A stretch of DNA of 64,000 nucleotides from Ochrobactrum sp. Q0168 (lineage in GTDB: Bacteria > Pseudomonadota > Alphaproteobacteria > Rhizobiales > Rhizobiaceae), in contig NZ_JAELXQ010000010.1 in assembly GCF_016427605.1 (NCBI RefSeq), positions 43,239 to 107,238 on the forward strand. Direction: 5' to 3'. The notes beneath the pieces are model-generated. The model did not search any database. It was given only the letters and a program-made list of their open reading frames with translations, and was not told the DNA's origin. The translations under genes and the position numbers were made by a program. Position 1 is the first letter of the stretch. The number at the start of each line of letters is the position of its first letter. Below are positions 16,558-24,767 of this stretch, piece by piece.

Positions 16558-18291
16558 ATGCCCAGGAAGCAATATGCCGATCTGCGTTCCGCACGCTGGA
16601 TGTTGCCGGATGATCAGCGCTCTTCGGGTCATCGTTCCAGGACCATGCAGATGGGCTATGATCCTGTGGACTGGGACGGCAAGCCCATTATCGCGATCAT
16701 TAATACATGGTCGGATGCGCAGCCATGCCATGCCCATTTCAAGGACCGGGTCGAATGGGTCAAGCGCGGTATCTTGCAGGCGGGTGGCTTCCCTCTTGAA
16801 CTGCCCGCTTTGTCCTTGTCCGAAAGCTATGTCAAACCCACAACAATGCTCTATCGCAATATGCTCGCGATGGAGACCGAGGAACTGTTGCGTTCGCATC
16901 CGGTCGATGGGGCTGTTTTGATGGGCGGATGCGACAAGACCACGCCAGCACTCATCATGGGTGCAACAAGCGCTGGTCTACCCTTCATTTTCCTGCCTGC
17001 TGGGCCGATGCTTCGCGGCAACTATGCCGGGAAAACGCTCGGGTCCGGCACAGACATGTTCAAGTTCTGGGACGAGCGCCGTGCGGGCACCATCGGCAAG
17101 GAAGAATGGCAAGGCATAGAAGGCGGTATTGCACGCAGCTATGGGCATTGCATGACAATGGGCACCGCATCGACGATGACCGTGATCGCCGAAGCCATGG
17201 GCCTCTCCCTTCCCGGCGCATCGTCCATACCGGCGGCCGACGCCAACCACCAACGCATGTCGACCCAATGTGGACGCCGCATTGTCGATATGGTCTGGGA
17301 AGATTTGACGCCCGACCAGATCATTACGCCTGCTGCTGTCAAAAATGCCGTTATCGTGGCCATGGCCACCGGCTGTTCAACCAATGCCATCATTCATCTG
17401 ATTGCCATGGCGCGCCGCGCGGGCATTCCATTGGAGCTGGACGACCTCGACCGCATCGGGCGCGCAACGCCAGTGATCGCCAATATTCGACCATCGGGAA
17501 CCACATATCTGATGGAAGATTTTTATTATGCAGGCGGCATCCGCGCCTTGATGAAGCAACTCGCCGATAAGCTTGACCCGACAGCGATAACCGTTACGGG
17601 TGAAGCACTGGTAGAAGGATTAGATAAGGTACAGGTCTGGAATGATGATGTCATTCGTCCGCTATCCAATCCTGTCTATCACGAGGGTTCACTCGCCGTC
17701 TTGAAGGGAAACCTCTGCCCGGACGGAGCGGTCATCAAGCCTGCAGCCTGTGATCCGAAATTCCATCGTCATAAAGGCCCGGCATTGGTCGCGGACAGTT
17801 ACCCCGAGCTCAAGAAGATCATCGATGATCCCGATTATCCGCTGACGCCGGACACGGTGCTTGTACTGCGGAACGCCGGTCCTCAGGGCGGTCCGGGCAT
17901 GCCGGAATGGGGCATGATCCCGATGCCGAAAGCGCTTTTGAAGCTCGGCCTTCGCGATATGGTGCGCATTTCCGATGCCCGCATGTCGGGGACAAGTTTT
18001 GGCGCCTGCGTTCTCCATGTTGCTCCAGAATGCTTCATTGGGGGACCGTTAGCCTTGCTAAAGACTGGTGACATGGTCGAACTCGATATCCCCGCCCGCA
18101 GCCTGAACATGCTTGTTTCGGACGATGAACTGGCTGAGCGCCGCGCCGCCTGGAAAGCACCCGAGCCCAAATATGAACGCGGCTACGGCTTTGTCTTTTC
18201 TAAACATGTGGAACAGGCCGACAAGGGTTGCGACTTCGATTTTCTCAAAACCGACTTTGGCCGTCCGGTTGATGAACCGGTGATCTATTAA
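16558..18291 (+). CDS. IlvD/Edd family sugar-acid dehydratase
   Basis: A 577-residue iron-sulfur dehydratase. Likely cluster cysteines are C57 (DAQPCHAHF), C125 (GGCDKTTPA) and the Cys in ATGCSTNA; the C-terminal ARMSGTSFGACVLHVAPE motif is typical. The opening RSARWMLPDDQRSSGHRSR resembles pentonate/hexonate dehydratases (L-arabinonate, galactonate type) more than valine-pathway IlvD. I start at ATG 16558 behind GGGGAGA rather than at 16519. It makes a 2-keto-3-deoxy acid, giving the locus a second dehydratase beside the enolase-superfamily one. Confidence 0.87.
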   Translation: MPRKQYADLRSARWMLPDDQRSSGHRSRTMQMGYDPVDWDGKPIIAIINTWSDAQPCHAHFKDRVEWVKRGILQAGGFPLELPALSLSESYVKPTTMLYRNMLAMETEELLRSHPVDGAVLMGGCDKTTPALIMGATSAGLPFIFLPAGPMLRGNYAGKTLGSGTDMFKFWDERRAGTIGKEEWQGIEGGIARSYGHCMTMGTASTMTVIAEAMGLSLPGASSIPAADANHQRMSTQCGRRIVDMVWEDLTPDQIITPAAVKNAVIVAMATGCSTNAIIHLIAMARRAGIPLELDDLDRIGRATPVIANIRPSGTTYLMEDFYYAGGIRALMKQLADKLDPTAITVTGEALVEGLDKVQVWNDDVIRPLSNPVYHEGSLAVLKGNLCPDGAVIKPAACDPKFHRHKGPALVADSYPELKKIIDDPDYPLTPDTVLVLRNAGPQGGPGMPEWGMIPMPKALLKLGLRDMVRISDARMSGTSFGACVLHVAPECFIGGPLALLKTGDMVELDIPARSLNMLVSDDELAERRAAWKAPEPKYERGYGFVFSKHVEQADKGCDFDFLKTDFGRPVDEPVIY

Positions 18292-18301
18292 GAGGCAGAC
18301 G

Positions 18302-19027
18302 ATGAGCGAATATGTTCTCTCCGACGAAACCCGTGCTAAGCTGAAGAAAGTCTCCACGGCCTCAGTTGCTACGGCGCTTTACAAACGCGGCCTGCGCAAT
18401 CAGTTCATTCAAGGAGCGCTGCAGGTGGCGCGTAAGCCAGAAAACATGGTCGGGCAGGCCTTCACTTTGCGCTATATCCCCGCGCGTGAAGACCGAAATC
18501 CCATCACGGTTTTTCGCAATCCAGATCACAAGCAGCGCGTTGCGATCGAAACCTGCCCACCAGGCTGGGTGCTGGTTATGGATGCGCGCAAAGATGGACG
18601 TGCGGCAACAGCAGGGTCGATACTGGTGACCCGGCTCGCATTACGCGGTGCAGCAGGCATTGTCTCGGACGGTGGCTTTCGCGACGTGACCGGAATTGGC
18701 GAACTCCCTATGCCCGCTTACTGCGCAAAACCCTCAGCGCCAACAAATCTGACCTTGCATGAAGCCATCGACATCAATGTGCCGATTTCCTGCGGTGACG
18801 CGGCAGTGTTCCCCGGCGATGTGCTGGTCGGCGATGCCGATGGCGTTATGGTCATTCCGGCGCATCTTTGCGAGGAGATCGCTGACGAATGTATCGGCAT
18901 GGAAACTTACGAAGATTTCGTGCTTGAAGAGGTCAAGAATGGCGAAGCGATAATAGGGCTTTATCCCTGCACCAAGGAGGAATTCGAGCAGAAATTCCAG
19001 ACATGGCGGCGTGAGAACAATCGATAG
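18302..19027 (+). CDS. RraA-like aldolase/decarboxylase family protein
   Basis: A 241-residue protein of the RraA/4-hydroxy-4-methyl-2-oxoglutarate aldolase superfamily. It keeps the catalytic-type G-G-x-R-D (SDGGFRDVTG) and the GDVLVGDADGVMVIP segment. The family name RraA comes from RNase E inhibition in E. coli, but members with the R-D pair are usually metal-dependent aldolases or oxaloacetate decarboxylases. Ten bp after an IlvD-type dehydratase, it more likely cleaves or decarboxylates a keto acid than regulates RNase E. It ends 12 bp from a converging gene. Confidence 0.8.
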   Translation: MSEYVLSDETRAKLKKVSTASVATALYKRGLRNQFIQGALQVARKPENMVGQAFTLRYIPAREDRNPITVFRNPDHKQRVAIETCPPGWVLVMDARKDGRAATAGSILVTRLALRGAAGIVSDGGFRDVTGIGELPMPAYCAKPSAPTNLTLHEAIDINVPISCGDAAVFPGDVLVGDADGVMVIPAHLCEEIADECIGMETYEDFVLEEVKNGEAIIGLYPCTKEEFEQKFQTWRRENNR

Positions 19028-19039
19028 CCAAGCCGGCAG

Positions 19040-19828
19040 TCAGATTGCGTGCTTTATGGCTGCCAGCATCTTCTTTTCGTCCGGACGCAAGGTCAGCACA
19101 CGCACGCCATTGCTGGTGACAGCGATCGTGTGCTCAAATTGCGCCGATAATTTACCGTCGCGTGTAACGACGGTCCAGCCATCCTTTTCGGTTTTCACCT
19201 TGGCCGTACCCTGATTGAGCATGGGTTCGATGGTAAAAACCATGCCTTCGCGCAAACGAACCCCCGTGCCCGGTTTGCCGAAATGCAGAACCTGCGGTTC
19301 CTCGTGCATCTCCCGTCCGATGCCGTGGCCGCAATATTCGCGCACAATGCTGTAATCGTTGCGCTTGGCGTGGCGTTCGATGGCATAACCAATGTCGCCC
19401 AACGTAGCGCCGGGTCGAACCGCTGCAATGCCTTTCCACAAAGCCTCATAAGTCACGCGCACGAGACGGGACGCGAACGGAGCAACCTCCCCGATCATGT
19501 ACGTCTTGCTGGAATCTGCAATATAGCCACCCTTCTCAAGGGTAATGTCGAAATTGATGATCTCGCCATTGGCGATAGTATCATCGTGGGACGGCATTCC
19601 GTGGCAAACCACATCGTCTTTCGAACAGTTTAGCACAAAGGGATAATCATATTGTCCTTTGCTGGCGGGTCGCGCCTGTAACTCACCCGTAATGTAATCC
19701 TCGACCAGATCATTGACCTGCATCGTTGTCATGCCAGCAAGTGGCGTACGATCGAGCAGTGTAAAAACCGAAGCCAACAGAGCTCCTGAAATTGCCATCT
19801 GCTCCACTTCGGTAGGCGTCTTGGTCAT
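19040..19828 (-). CDS. map: Type I methionine aminopeptidase, coupled to ParD-like gene
   Basis: A 262-residue metallopeptidase that removes the initiator Met. All five metal ligands are present: D94 (NFDIT), D105 (YIADSSKTY), H168 (CGHGIGREMH), E201 (FTIEPML) and E232 (FEHT), plus H76 and H175 of the active site; it should be active. I start at ATG 19828, which overlaps the stop of the ParD-like gene by four bases; a longer frame to 19975 would run through that gene. The housekeeping map is expected elsewhere, so this is probably an accessory copy. Confidence 0.9.
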   Translation of the reverse strand: MTKTPTEVEQMAISGALLASVFTLLDRTPLAGMTTMQVNDLVEDYITGELQARPASKGQYDYPFVLNCSKDDVVCHGMPSHDDTIANGEIINFDITLEKGGYIADSSKTYMIGEVAPFASRLVRVTYEALWKGIAAVRPGATLGDIGYAIERHAKRNDYSIVREYCGHGIGREMHEEPQVLHFGKPGTGVRLREGMVFTIEPMLNQGTAKVKTEKDGWTVVTRDGKLSAQFEHTIAVTSNGVRVLTLRPDEKKMLAAIKHAI

Positions 19829-20037
19829 GACGGCCTTACAGCCATGACCGGGATTTTCACCTGCGCCCCGCGTAGCTGCATCTGCACAATTTCGTTGAAC
19901 GACATATCCGGATTGGATTGCGCCAGCATCCCGATTTTCATCCAATATTCTGCCTGCGCGTTGATCGAACGACACATGACGTCGCTCGCCTTGCGCAACT
20001 CTTCATGTAGATCGTCGGTGATCTTCACGATACCCAT
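19825..20037 (-). CDS. ParD-like antitoxin family protein
   Basis: A 70-residue protein with an N-terminal ribbon-helix-helix-like part (GIVKITDDLHEELRKASDVM, then SINAQAEYWMKIGML) and a short C-terminal tail. It matches the ParD-like family annotated as type II antitoxins. TAGGAG lies at good spacing before the ATG. No ParE-like toxin follows; the coupled gene is a methionine aminopeptidase. An almost perfect 30-bp palindrome directly upstream fits autoregulation by a ribbon-helix-helix dimer pair. Confidence 0.78.
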   Translation of the reverse strand: MGIVKITDDLHEELRKASDVMCRSINAQAEYWMKIGMLAQSNPDMSFNEIVQMQLRGAQVKIPVMAVRPS

Positions 20038-20059
20038 CGATGACTCCTAACTTACATCA

Positions 20060-20089
20060 TATATACGTATCATATATGATTCGTATATA
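20060..20089. promoter_or_regulatory. 30-bp palindromic operator upstream of ParD-like gene
   Basis: The sequence is symmetrical about 20074.5: outer arms TATATACG/CGTATATA and a perfect inner ATCATATATGAT, with one mismatched pair. It is AT-rich, lies 23 bp before the start codon and could contain the -10. This is the usual placement of an antitoxin operator. Confidence 0.7.
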
Positions 20090-20195
20090 AACGCCACGGC
20101 AGTTTGCGCGCATTCTGCACGGCTGTGCACAATTTCTAATCAAACAGAACAATTGAACTATTTTTGGAAAATTCAGAATGAATTTTGCAAAACCG

Positions 20196-20201
20196 TTGAC
20201 A
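20196..20201 (+). promoter_or_regulatory. Possible -35 box for the Fbp/Afu-type importer
   Basis: A consensus TTGACA lies 79 bp before the binding-protein ATG. No good -10 is seen at 16-18 bases, so the promoter may need an activator. Confidence 0.3.
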
Positions 20202-20280
20202 GCTATCGATAAAAGGCAAAGACTATGCACACGTTTGCAAGAACGTCGACGTGGAGGCGTCGTAAAATGGGAGGGAAAGA

Positions 20281-21306
20281 ATGCGTTCGACATTTTTAAT
20301 TGCGGCGCTTGCCGCTGGCATTTCGTCAATGACTTTTGCGGCACATGCCGCTGGCAATCTCAATCTGATTTGTTCGGCAGATGTCGTCATCTGCGAGCAA
20401 ATGAAAAACATGTTCGAAAAAGATACCGGCATCAGCGTAAATATGGTGCGGCTTTCTTCAGGCGAAACATATGCCAAGGTTCGTGCAGAGGCGCGCAATC
20501 CGAAAACGGATATCTGGTGGGCCGGTACTGGCGATCCACATTTGCAGGCGGCCTCGGAAGGGCTGACGCTCGAATATAAATCTCCGATGTTGGATCAATT
20601 GCAGGATTGGGCCAAGAAGCAGGCCGAAAGCGCGAACTATCGCACCGTTGGTGTCTATGCGGGCGCGCTCGGCTGGGGCTACAATACCGATATTCTTGCC
20701 AAGAAGCAGCTCAAAGAACCAAAATGCTGGGCTGACTTGCTGGATGCGGCCTACAAGGGCGAGATTCAGATGGCCAACCCCAATTCTTCCGGCACGGCCT
20801 ATACAGCGCTTGCAACGCTGGTGCAGATCATGGGCGAAGAGAAGGCCTATGAGTATCTGAAAAAACTCAATGAAAACGTCTCTCAATACACCAAATCAGG
20901 CTCTGCGCCGGTCAAATCCGCCGCGCGTGGCGAAACCGGCATTGGCATCGTTTTCATGCATGACGCGGTGTCGATGACTGCCGAAGGTTTCCCGGTCAAA
21001 TCCGTTGCGCCGTGTGAAGGAACTGGTTACGAAATCGGTTCCATGTCGATCGTCAAAGGCGCAAAGAATCTGGAAAACGCCAAGAAATGGTATGACTGGG
21101 CACTCACTGCGGAAGTACAGTCTCATATGAAGGATGCCAAGTCCTTCCAGCTACCATCGAACAAGTCCGCCGAAGTCCCGAAGGAATCGCCGCGTTTCGA
21201 AGACATCAAACTCATCGATTATGACTTCAAAACCTATGGCGACCCCGCCAAGCGCAAAGAGCTTTTGGAGCGGTGGGACAAGGAAATTGGCGCACACGCC
21301 AATTGA
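20281..21306 (+). CDS. ABC substrate-binding protein, FbpA/AfuA type
   Basis: A 341-residue periplasmic protein with a Sec signal (cleavage near AAHAAG). After this come ICSADVVICEQ, with a Cys pair that may form a disulfide, and IWWAGTGDPHLQA. The family includes ferric-iron binders and the AfuA-type hexose-phosphate binders. The adjacent inositol-monophosphatase-family gene fits a phosphorylated ligand better than iron; this is inference. GGGAGGGAAAG precedes the ATG. A strong stem-loop follows the stop codon. Confidence 0.85.
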   Translation: MRSTFLIAALAAGISSMTFAAHAAGNLNLICSADVVICEQMKNMFEKDTGISVNMVRLSSGETYAKVRAEARNPKTDIWWAGTGDPHLQAASEGLTLEYKSPMLDQLQDWAKKQAESANYRTVGVYAGALGWGYNTDILAKKQLKEPKCWADLLDAAYKGEIQMANPNSSGTAYTALATLVQIMGEEKAYEYLKKLNENVSQYTKSGSAPVKSAARGETGIGIVFMHDAVSMTAEGFPVKSVAPCEGTGYEIGSMSIVKGAKNLENAKKWYDWALTAEVQSHMKDAKSFQLPSNKSAEVPKESPRFEDIKLIDYDFKTYGDPAKRKELLERWDKEIGAHAN

Positions 21307-21334
21307 TAAGGTTTTGAACCTTCGATCGTTTGAG

Positions 21335-21358
21335 CGCGTTGCCGCTTCCGGCAACGCG
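21335..21358 (+). repeat. Stem-loop between binding-protein and permease genes
   Basis: CGCGTTGCCG and CGGCAACGCG form a 10-bp stem with a CTTC loop. There is no U-tract, so it is more likely an mRNA stabiliser or partial terminator that keeps binding-protein mRNA in excess. Confidence 0.55.
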
Positions 21359-21439
21359 TCTGCCCTGAATGGCTTTGCAGTCGACGCCTAAACCATTCAT
21401 AGCAACAACTCCGAGACACGAAGTGAAGCGGACGCACTT

Positions 21440-23665
21440 ATGGTACAGCAAAATCGCAGACTGGATATCGTTTTCGCAATTGCGCTGGTCGCCTTCGTCT
21501 TACTACCATGGTATCGCATAGAAGACGGCTTTCTGGGTTTTGGCTGGCTTGGCGATATGTTCAGCGAAAGCTCTACTGCACCCGGCATTTGGCAACTTGT
21601 TCCTTACTCTCGTCCCTGGCTCGGCGTGGCAGCGGCCCTTATGATGGTTTGCACGCTTGCCCGCTTCGCCCTGCCAGTCGGCACCCGCAGCATTGTTTTG
21701 ATCTGGGCGAGCCTTCTTGGTCTGCTGTTCCTCATCCTTCAAGGACTGGCTATTGGCATTTCCGGCTGGAATTGGACAATCAGTGAGAATCTTTTTGGCA
21801 CGCTCACCGATGGACAACCAGCCTTTGGTGCAGGCGCAATCCTGACCTGCCTGTGCTTCTTGCTGATTTTCGCATTTGGCCTCGCCGAACGTGGCGTGAT
21901 GAAAGGCGACGCCTTTGTCGTCTCCTCCATCACCTTGCTGGTAGCACTGGTGGGTGTATTTGTCTTCTACCCGGTGCTCAGCATGTTTGTCGGGTCCGTT
22001 CAAGACTTCGACGGTTCGTTCAAGCCGGAAGGCTTCATCGGAAACATACAGGACCCTTCGATCTGGAGCCTTGCCTGCATCGTGGGTGAAGGTCGTTGTG
22101 GTGTGGCATGGCGCACCTTGTGGCTTGCGCTGATGACAGCTTCCGGCTCGACCATGATGGGCCTAGCCTTTGCATTGGTCGCCACGCGCACAAACTTCCC
22201 TTTCAAGAAGGGACTTCGGCTTCTAACCATTCTGCCGATCATCACGCCGCCTTTCGTTGTCGGTCTCGCCCTGACATTATTGTTCGGACGCGCCGGTGTG
22301 GTCACAGAGCAGATTTCCAACATATTCGGTGTCGAGCCGGGGCGTTGGCTCTACGGTCTGACCGGAATCTGGATAGCGCAGGTTCTTTCCTTCACGCCGA
22401 TTTCATTTCTGGTTCTTATCGGCGTTGTCGAAGGTGTGTCGCCTTCAATGGAAGAGGCCTCGCAAACCTTGCGCGCAGACCGCTGGCGCACTTTCCGCAG
22501 GGTCTCGCTGCCCTTGATGGCGCCGGGCCTTGCCAATGCCTTCCTTATCGCTTTCATCGAAAGCATGGCCGATTTTGGCAATCCAATGGTGCTGGGTGGC
22601 AGTAACGGCGTGCTGTCGACAGAAATCTTCTTTGCAGTGGTGGGCGCACAAAACGACCCATCACGAGCGGCGGTTCTGGCCATGGTGTTGCTTTGTTTCA
22701 CGCTTAGCGCCTTCCTTATCCAGCGCCTTTGGCTATCTGGAAAAAACTTCGCGACCGTGACCGGCAAGGGCGATTCAGGCATGCACGCCGCCTTGCCGCA
22801 CGGATTGAAAGTCAGCGTCTATGCGCTGGTTATTCCGTGGATGATCTTCACCGTCATCGTTTATCTGATGATCCTTATCGGCGGTTTTGTACGCCAGTGG
22901 GGGCTCGATAATACCTTGACGCTGGAGCATTACACTCGTGCCTTCTCCATCGGCTGGACCGGGACTGGCATTGCATGGACCGGCGTCGCTTGGAACTCCT
23001 TCTGGACCACAATGGAAATCTCGCTGATCTCAGCGCCACTCACAGCTGCTGTTGGCTTGCTCACCGCCTATCTGATTGTCCGGCAACGCTTTGTCGGCCG
23101 CAATCTGTTCGAATTCGCATTGATGCTGAGCTTTGCAATTCCGGGTACGGTAATTGGCGTCAGCTACATCATGGCTTTCAATCTGCCGCCGCTAGAAATG
23201 ACGGGAACTGCAGCAATCCTCATCGCCTGCTTTGTTTTCCGCAACATGCCGGTTGGCGTTCGGGGTGGCGTTGCCGCCATGAGCCAGCTCGACAAAAGCC
23301 TTGATGAAGCTTCCCTGACTTTGCGGGCAAACAGCTTTCGTACCATCCGCAAGGTCATTCTGCCACTCCTCCGGCCCGCCATCACTGCGGCGTTGGTGTA
23401 CTCCTTTGTGCGCGCAATCACGTCGATCAGCGCCGTCATCTTTCTCGTTTCCGCGCAGTATAACATGGCGACATCCTACATCGTCGGACTGGTCGAGAAT
23501 GGGCAATTCGGTGTCGCCATCGCCTACTCTTCAATGCTGATTGTGGTGATGATCGTCATCATCACCGGCTTCCAGTTGCTTGTTGGAGAAAGAAAACTCA
23601 GGCGAGAAAACCGTGTCGCTACAGTCACGCCCATCAAATCCATCAATCAGGAGAAAGCAGCATGA
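21440..23665 (+). CDS. Fused two-domain ABC permease, FbpB/AfuB type
   Basis: A 741-residue inner-membrane protein in which both permease halves are one chain. Two EAA coupling motifs are visible: EASQTLRADRWRTFRR with LPLMAPG near residue 350, and EASLTLRANSFRTIRK with LPLLRPA near 625. About 200 extra N-terminal residues carry several more hydrophobic segments. Such fused permeases are usual in Fbp and Afu importers. The stop overlaps the ATPase start (ATGA). Confidence 0.9.
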   Translation: MVQQNRRLDIVFAIALVAFVLLPWYRIEDGFLGFGWLGDMFSESSTAPGIWQLVPYSRPWLGVAAALMMVCTLARFALPVGTRSIVLIWASLLGLLFLILQGLAIGISGWNWTISENLFGTLTDGQPAFGAGAILTCLCFLLIFAFGLAERGVMKGDAFVVSSITLLVALVGVFVFYPVLSMFVGSVQDFDGSFKPEGFIGNIQDPSIWSLACIVGEGRCGVAWRTLWLALMTASGSTMMGLAFALVATRTNFPFKKGLRLLTILPIITPPFVVGLALTLLFGRAGVVTEQISNIFGVEPGRWLYGLTGIWIAQVLSFTPISFLVLIGVVEGVSPSMEEASQTLRADRWRTFRRVSLPLMAPGLANAFLIAFIESMADFGNPMVLGGSNGVLSTEIFFAVVGAQNDPSRAAVLAMVLLCFTLSAFLIQRLWLSGKNFATVTGKGDSGMHAALPHGLKVSVYALVIPWMIFTVIVYLMILIGGFVRQWGLDNTLTLEHYTRAFSIGWTGTGIAWTGVAWNSFWTTMEISLISAPLTAAVGLLTAYLIVRQRFVGRNLFEFALMLSFAIPGTVIGVSYIMAFNLPPLEMTGTAAILIACFVFRNMPVGVRGGVAAMSQLDKSLDEASLTLRANSFRTIRKVILPLLRPAITAALVYSFVRAITSISAVIFLVSAQYNMATSYIVGLVENGQFGVAIAYSSMLIVVMIVIITGFQLLVGERKLRRENRVATVTPIKSINQEKAA

Positions 23666-24723
23666 CGATGATCCGCGCCGGATCCGTGACGTTCCAGAAT
23701 GTCTCCAAAAAATTTGGAAACTTCACAGCCCTGCCCGATCTATCCCTAATTGTCGAACCGGGAACACTGGTCACTTTGCTCGGCCCCTCGGGCTGCGGAA
23801 AGACCACCACTTTGCGCCTGCTGGCGGGGCTGGAACACCCAAACTCGGGTCGTATTCTGATCGGCGGAAAAGATGTTACCAATCTTCCCGCCAATGAACG
23901 CGACGTTTCGATGGTGTTCCAGTCCTACGCGCTGTTTCCACATATGAACTCGCTCGACAATGTTGCCTATGGTCTTGAATCTTCCGGCACCAAGAAAAGT
24001 GAAGCCCGGGACCGCGCAGAAGAAGGACTGAAGCTGGTTGGCCTTGCCGGCATGGGCCACCGTCTTCCCGCCGAACTTTCTGGGGGACAACAGCAGCGTG
24101 TCGCCGTAGCACGTGCCCTAGTGCTGGAACCACAAGTTCTGCTTCTCGATGAGCCGCTTTCCAATCTTGACGCGCGGCTTCGTCGACGCGTGCGAACGGA
24201 AATCCGCGAATTGCAGCAACGCCTCGGCTTTACGGCGGTCTATGTAACCCATGATCAGGACGAAGCACTTGCCGTATCCGATACGATCATTGTAATGAAA
24301 GATGGTAATATTGCCCAAAAAGGGAGTCCGCGTGATCTCTATGAGTCCCCGGCCTCAGCTTTTATCGCGGATTTCATGGGCGAGGCCAATGTCGTGCCTT
24401 GTGAAGTCATCACCGCCGAGAATAACGAGGCCGTCATACGCATTGGCGGGCTTAATCACCGCATTGCTGCGCATAATGCCAGAACGGGGCCTGCACAACT
24501 CGCGATCCGACCGAACGCTGTAAACCTGAAGCCGCTGGCGGGCGGCGACTTTCCCGGTCGCGTAACCCATGCCGCCTATCTTGGAGATCACATTGAATAT
24601 GAGATCGAAACCGAATATGGCAAGCTCTTCATAGTCGACCCCGAAGCGGAACAGGCTTTGCCGCCGCTCACAGATGTCTCGATACACTTCAAGTCTCGCG
24701 GGCTTGCCCTTATCAATCAATAG
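23662..24723 (+). CDS. ABC transporter ATP-binding protein, FbpC/AfuC type
   Basis: A 353-residue importer ATPase with Walker A (GPSGCGKTTT), signature [14 protein letters not shown], Walker B (LLLDEP) and YVTHDQDEA, then a TOBE-type C-terminal domain. It is translationally coupled to the fused permease. A phosphatase-family gene begins 44 bp downstream on the same strand. Confidence 0.92.
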   Translation: MTMIRAGSVTFQNVSKKFGNFTALPDLSLIVEPGTLVTLLGPSGCGKTTTLRLLAGLEHPNSGRILIGGKDVTNLPANERDVSMVFQSYALFPHMNSLDNVAYGLESSGTKKSEARDRAEEGLKLVGLAGMGHRLPAELSGGQQQRVAVARALVLEPQVLLLDEPLSNLDARLRRRVRTEIRELQQRLGFTAVYVTHDQDEALAVSDTIIVMKDGNIAQKGSPRDLYESPASAFIADFMGEANVVPCEVITAENNEAVIRIGGLNHRIAAHNARTGPAQLAIRPNAVNLKPLAGGDFPGRVTHAAYLGDHIEYEIETEYGKLFIVDPEAEQALPPLTDVSIHFKSRGLALINQ

Positions 24724-24767
24724 GCTGCCAACAAGGCATCGCCCTTTATTCTCGCCGAAAGCACAGA

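Noticed and set aside
16929-17570. 213-codon frame inside the IlvD/Edd gene
   Set aside because: Arg/His/Cys-rich composition typical of a shifted frame; the overlapping gene is unmistakable.
19829-19975. Possible 49-residue N-terminal extension of the methionine aminopeptidase
   Set aside because: It overlaps the ParD-like gene in another frame, and the ATG at 19828 gives the standard length and an ATGA overlap.
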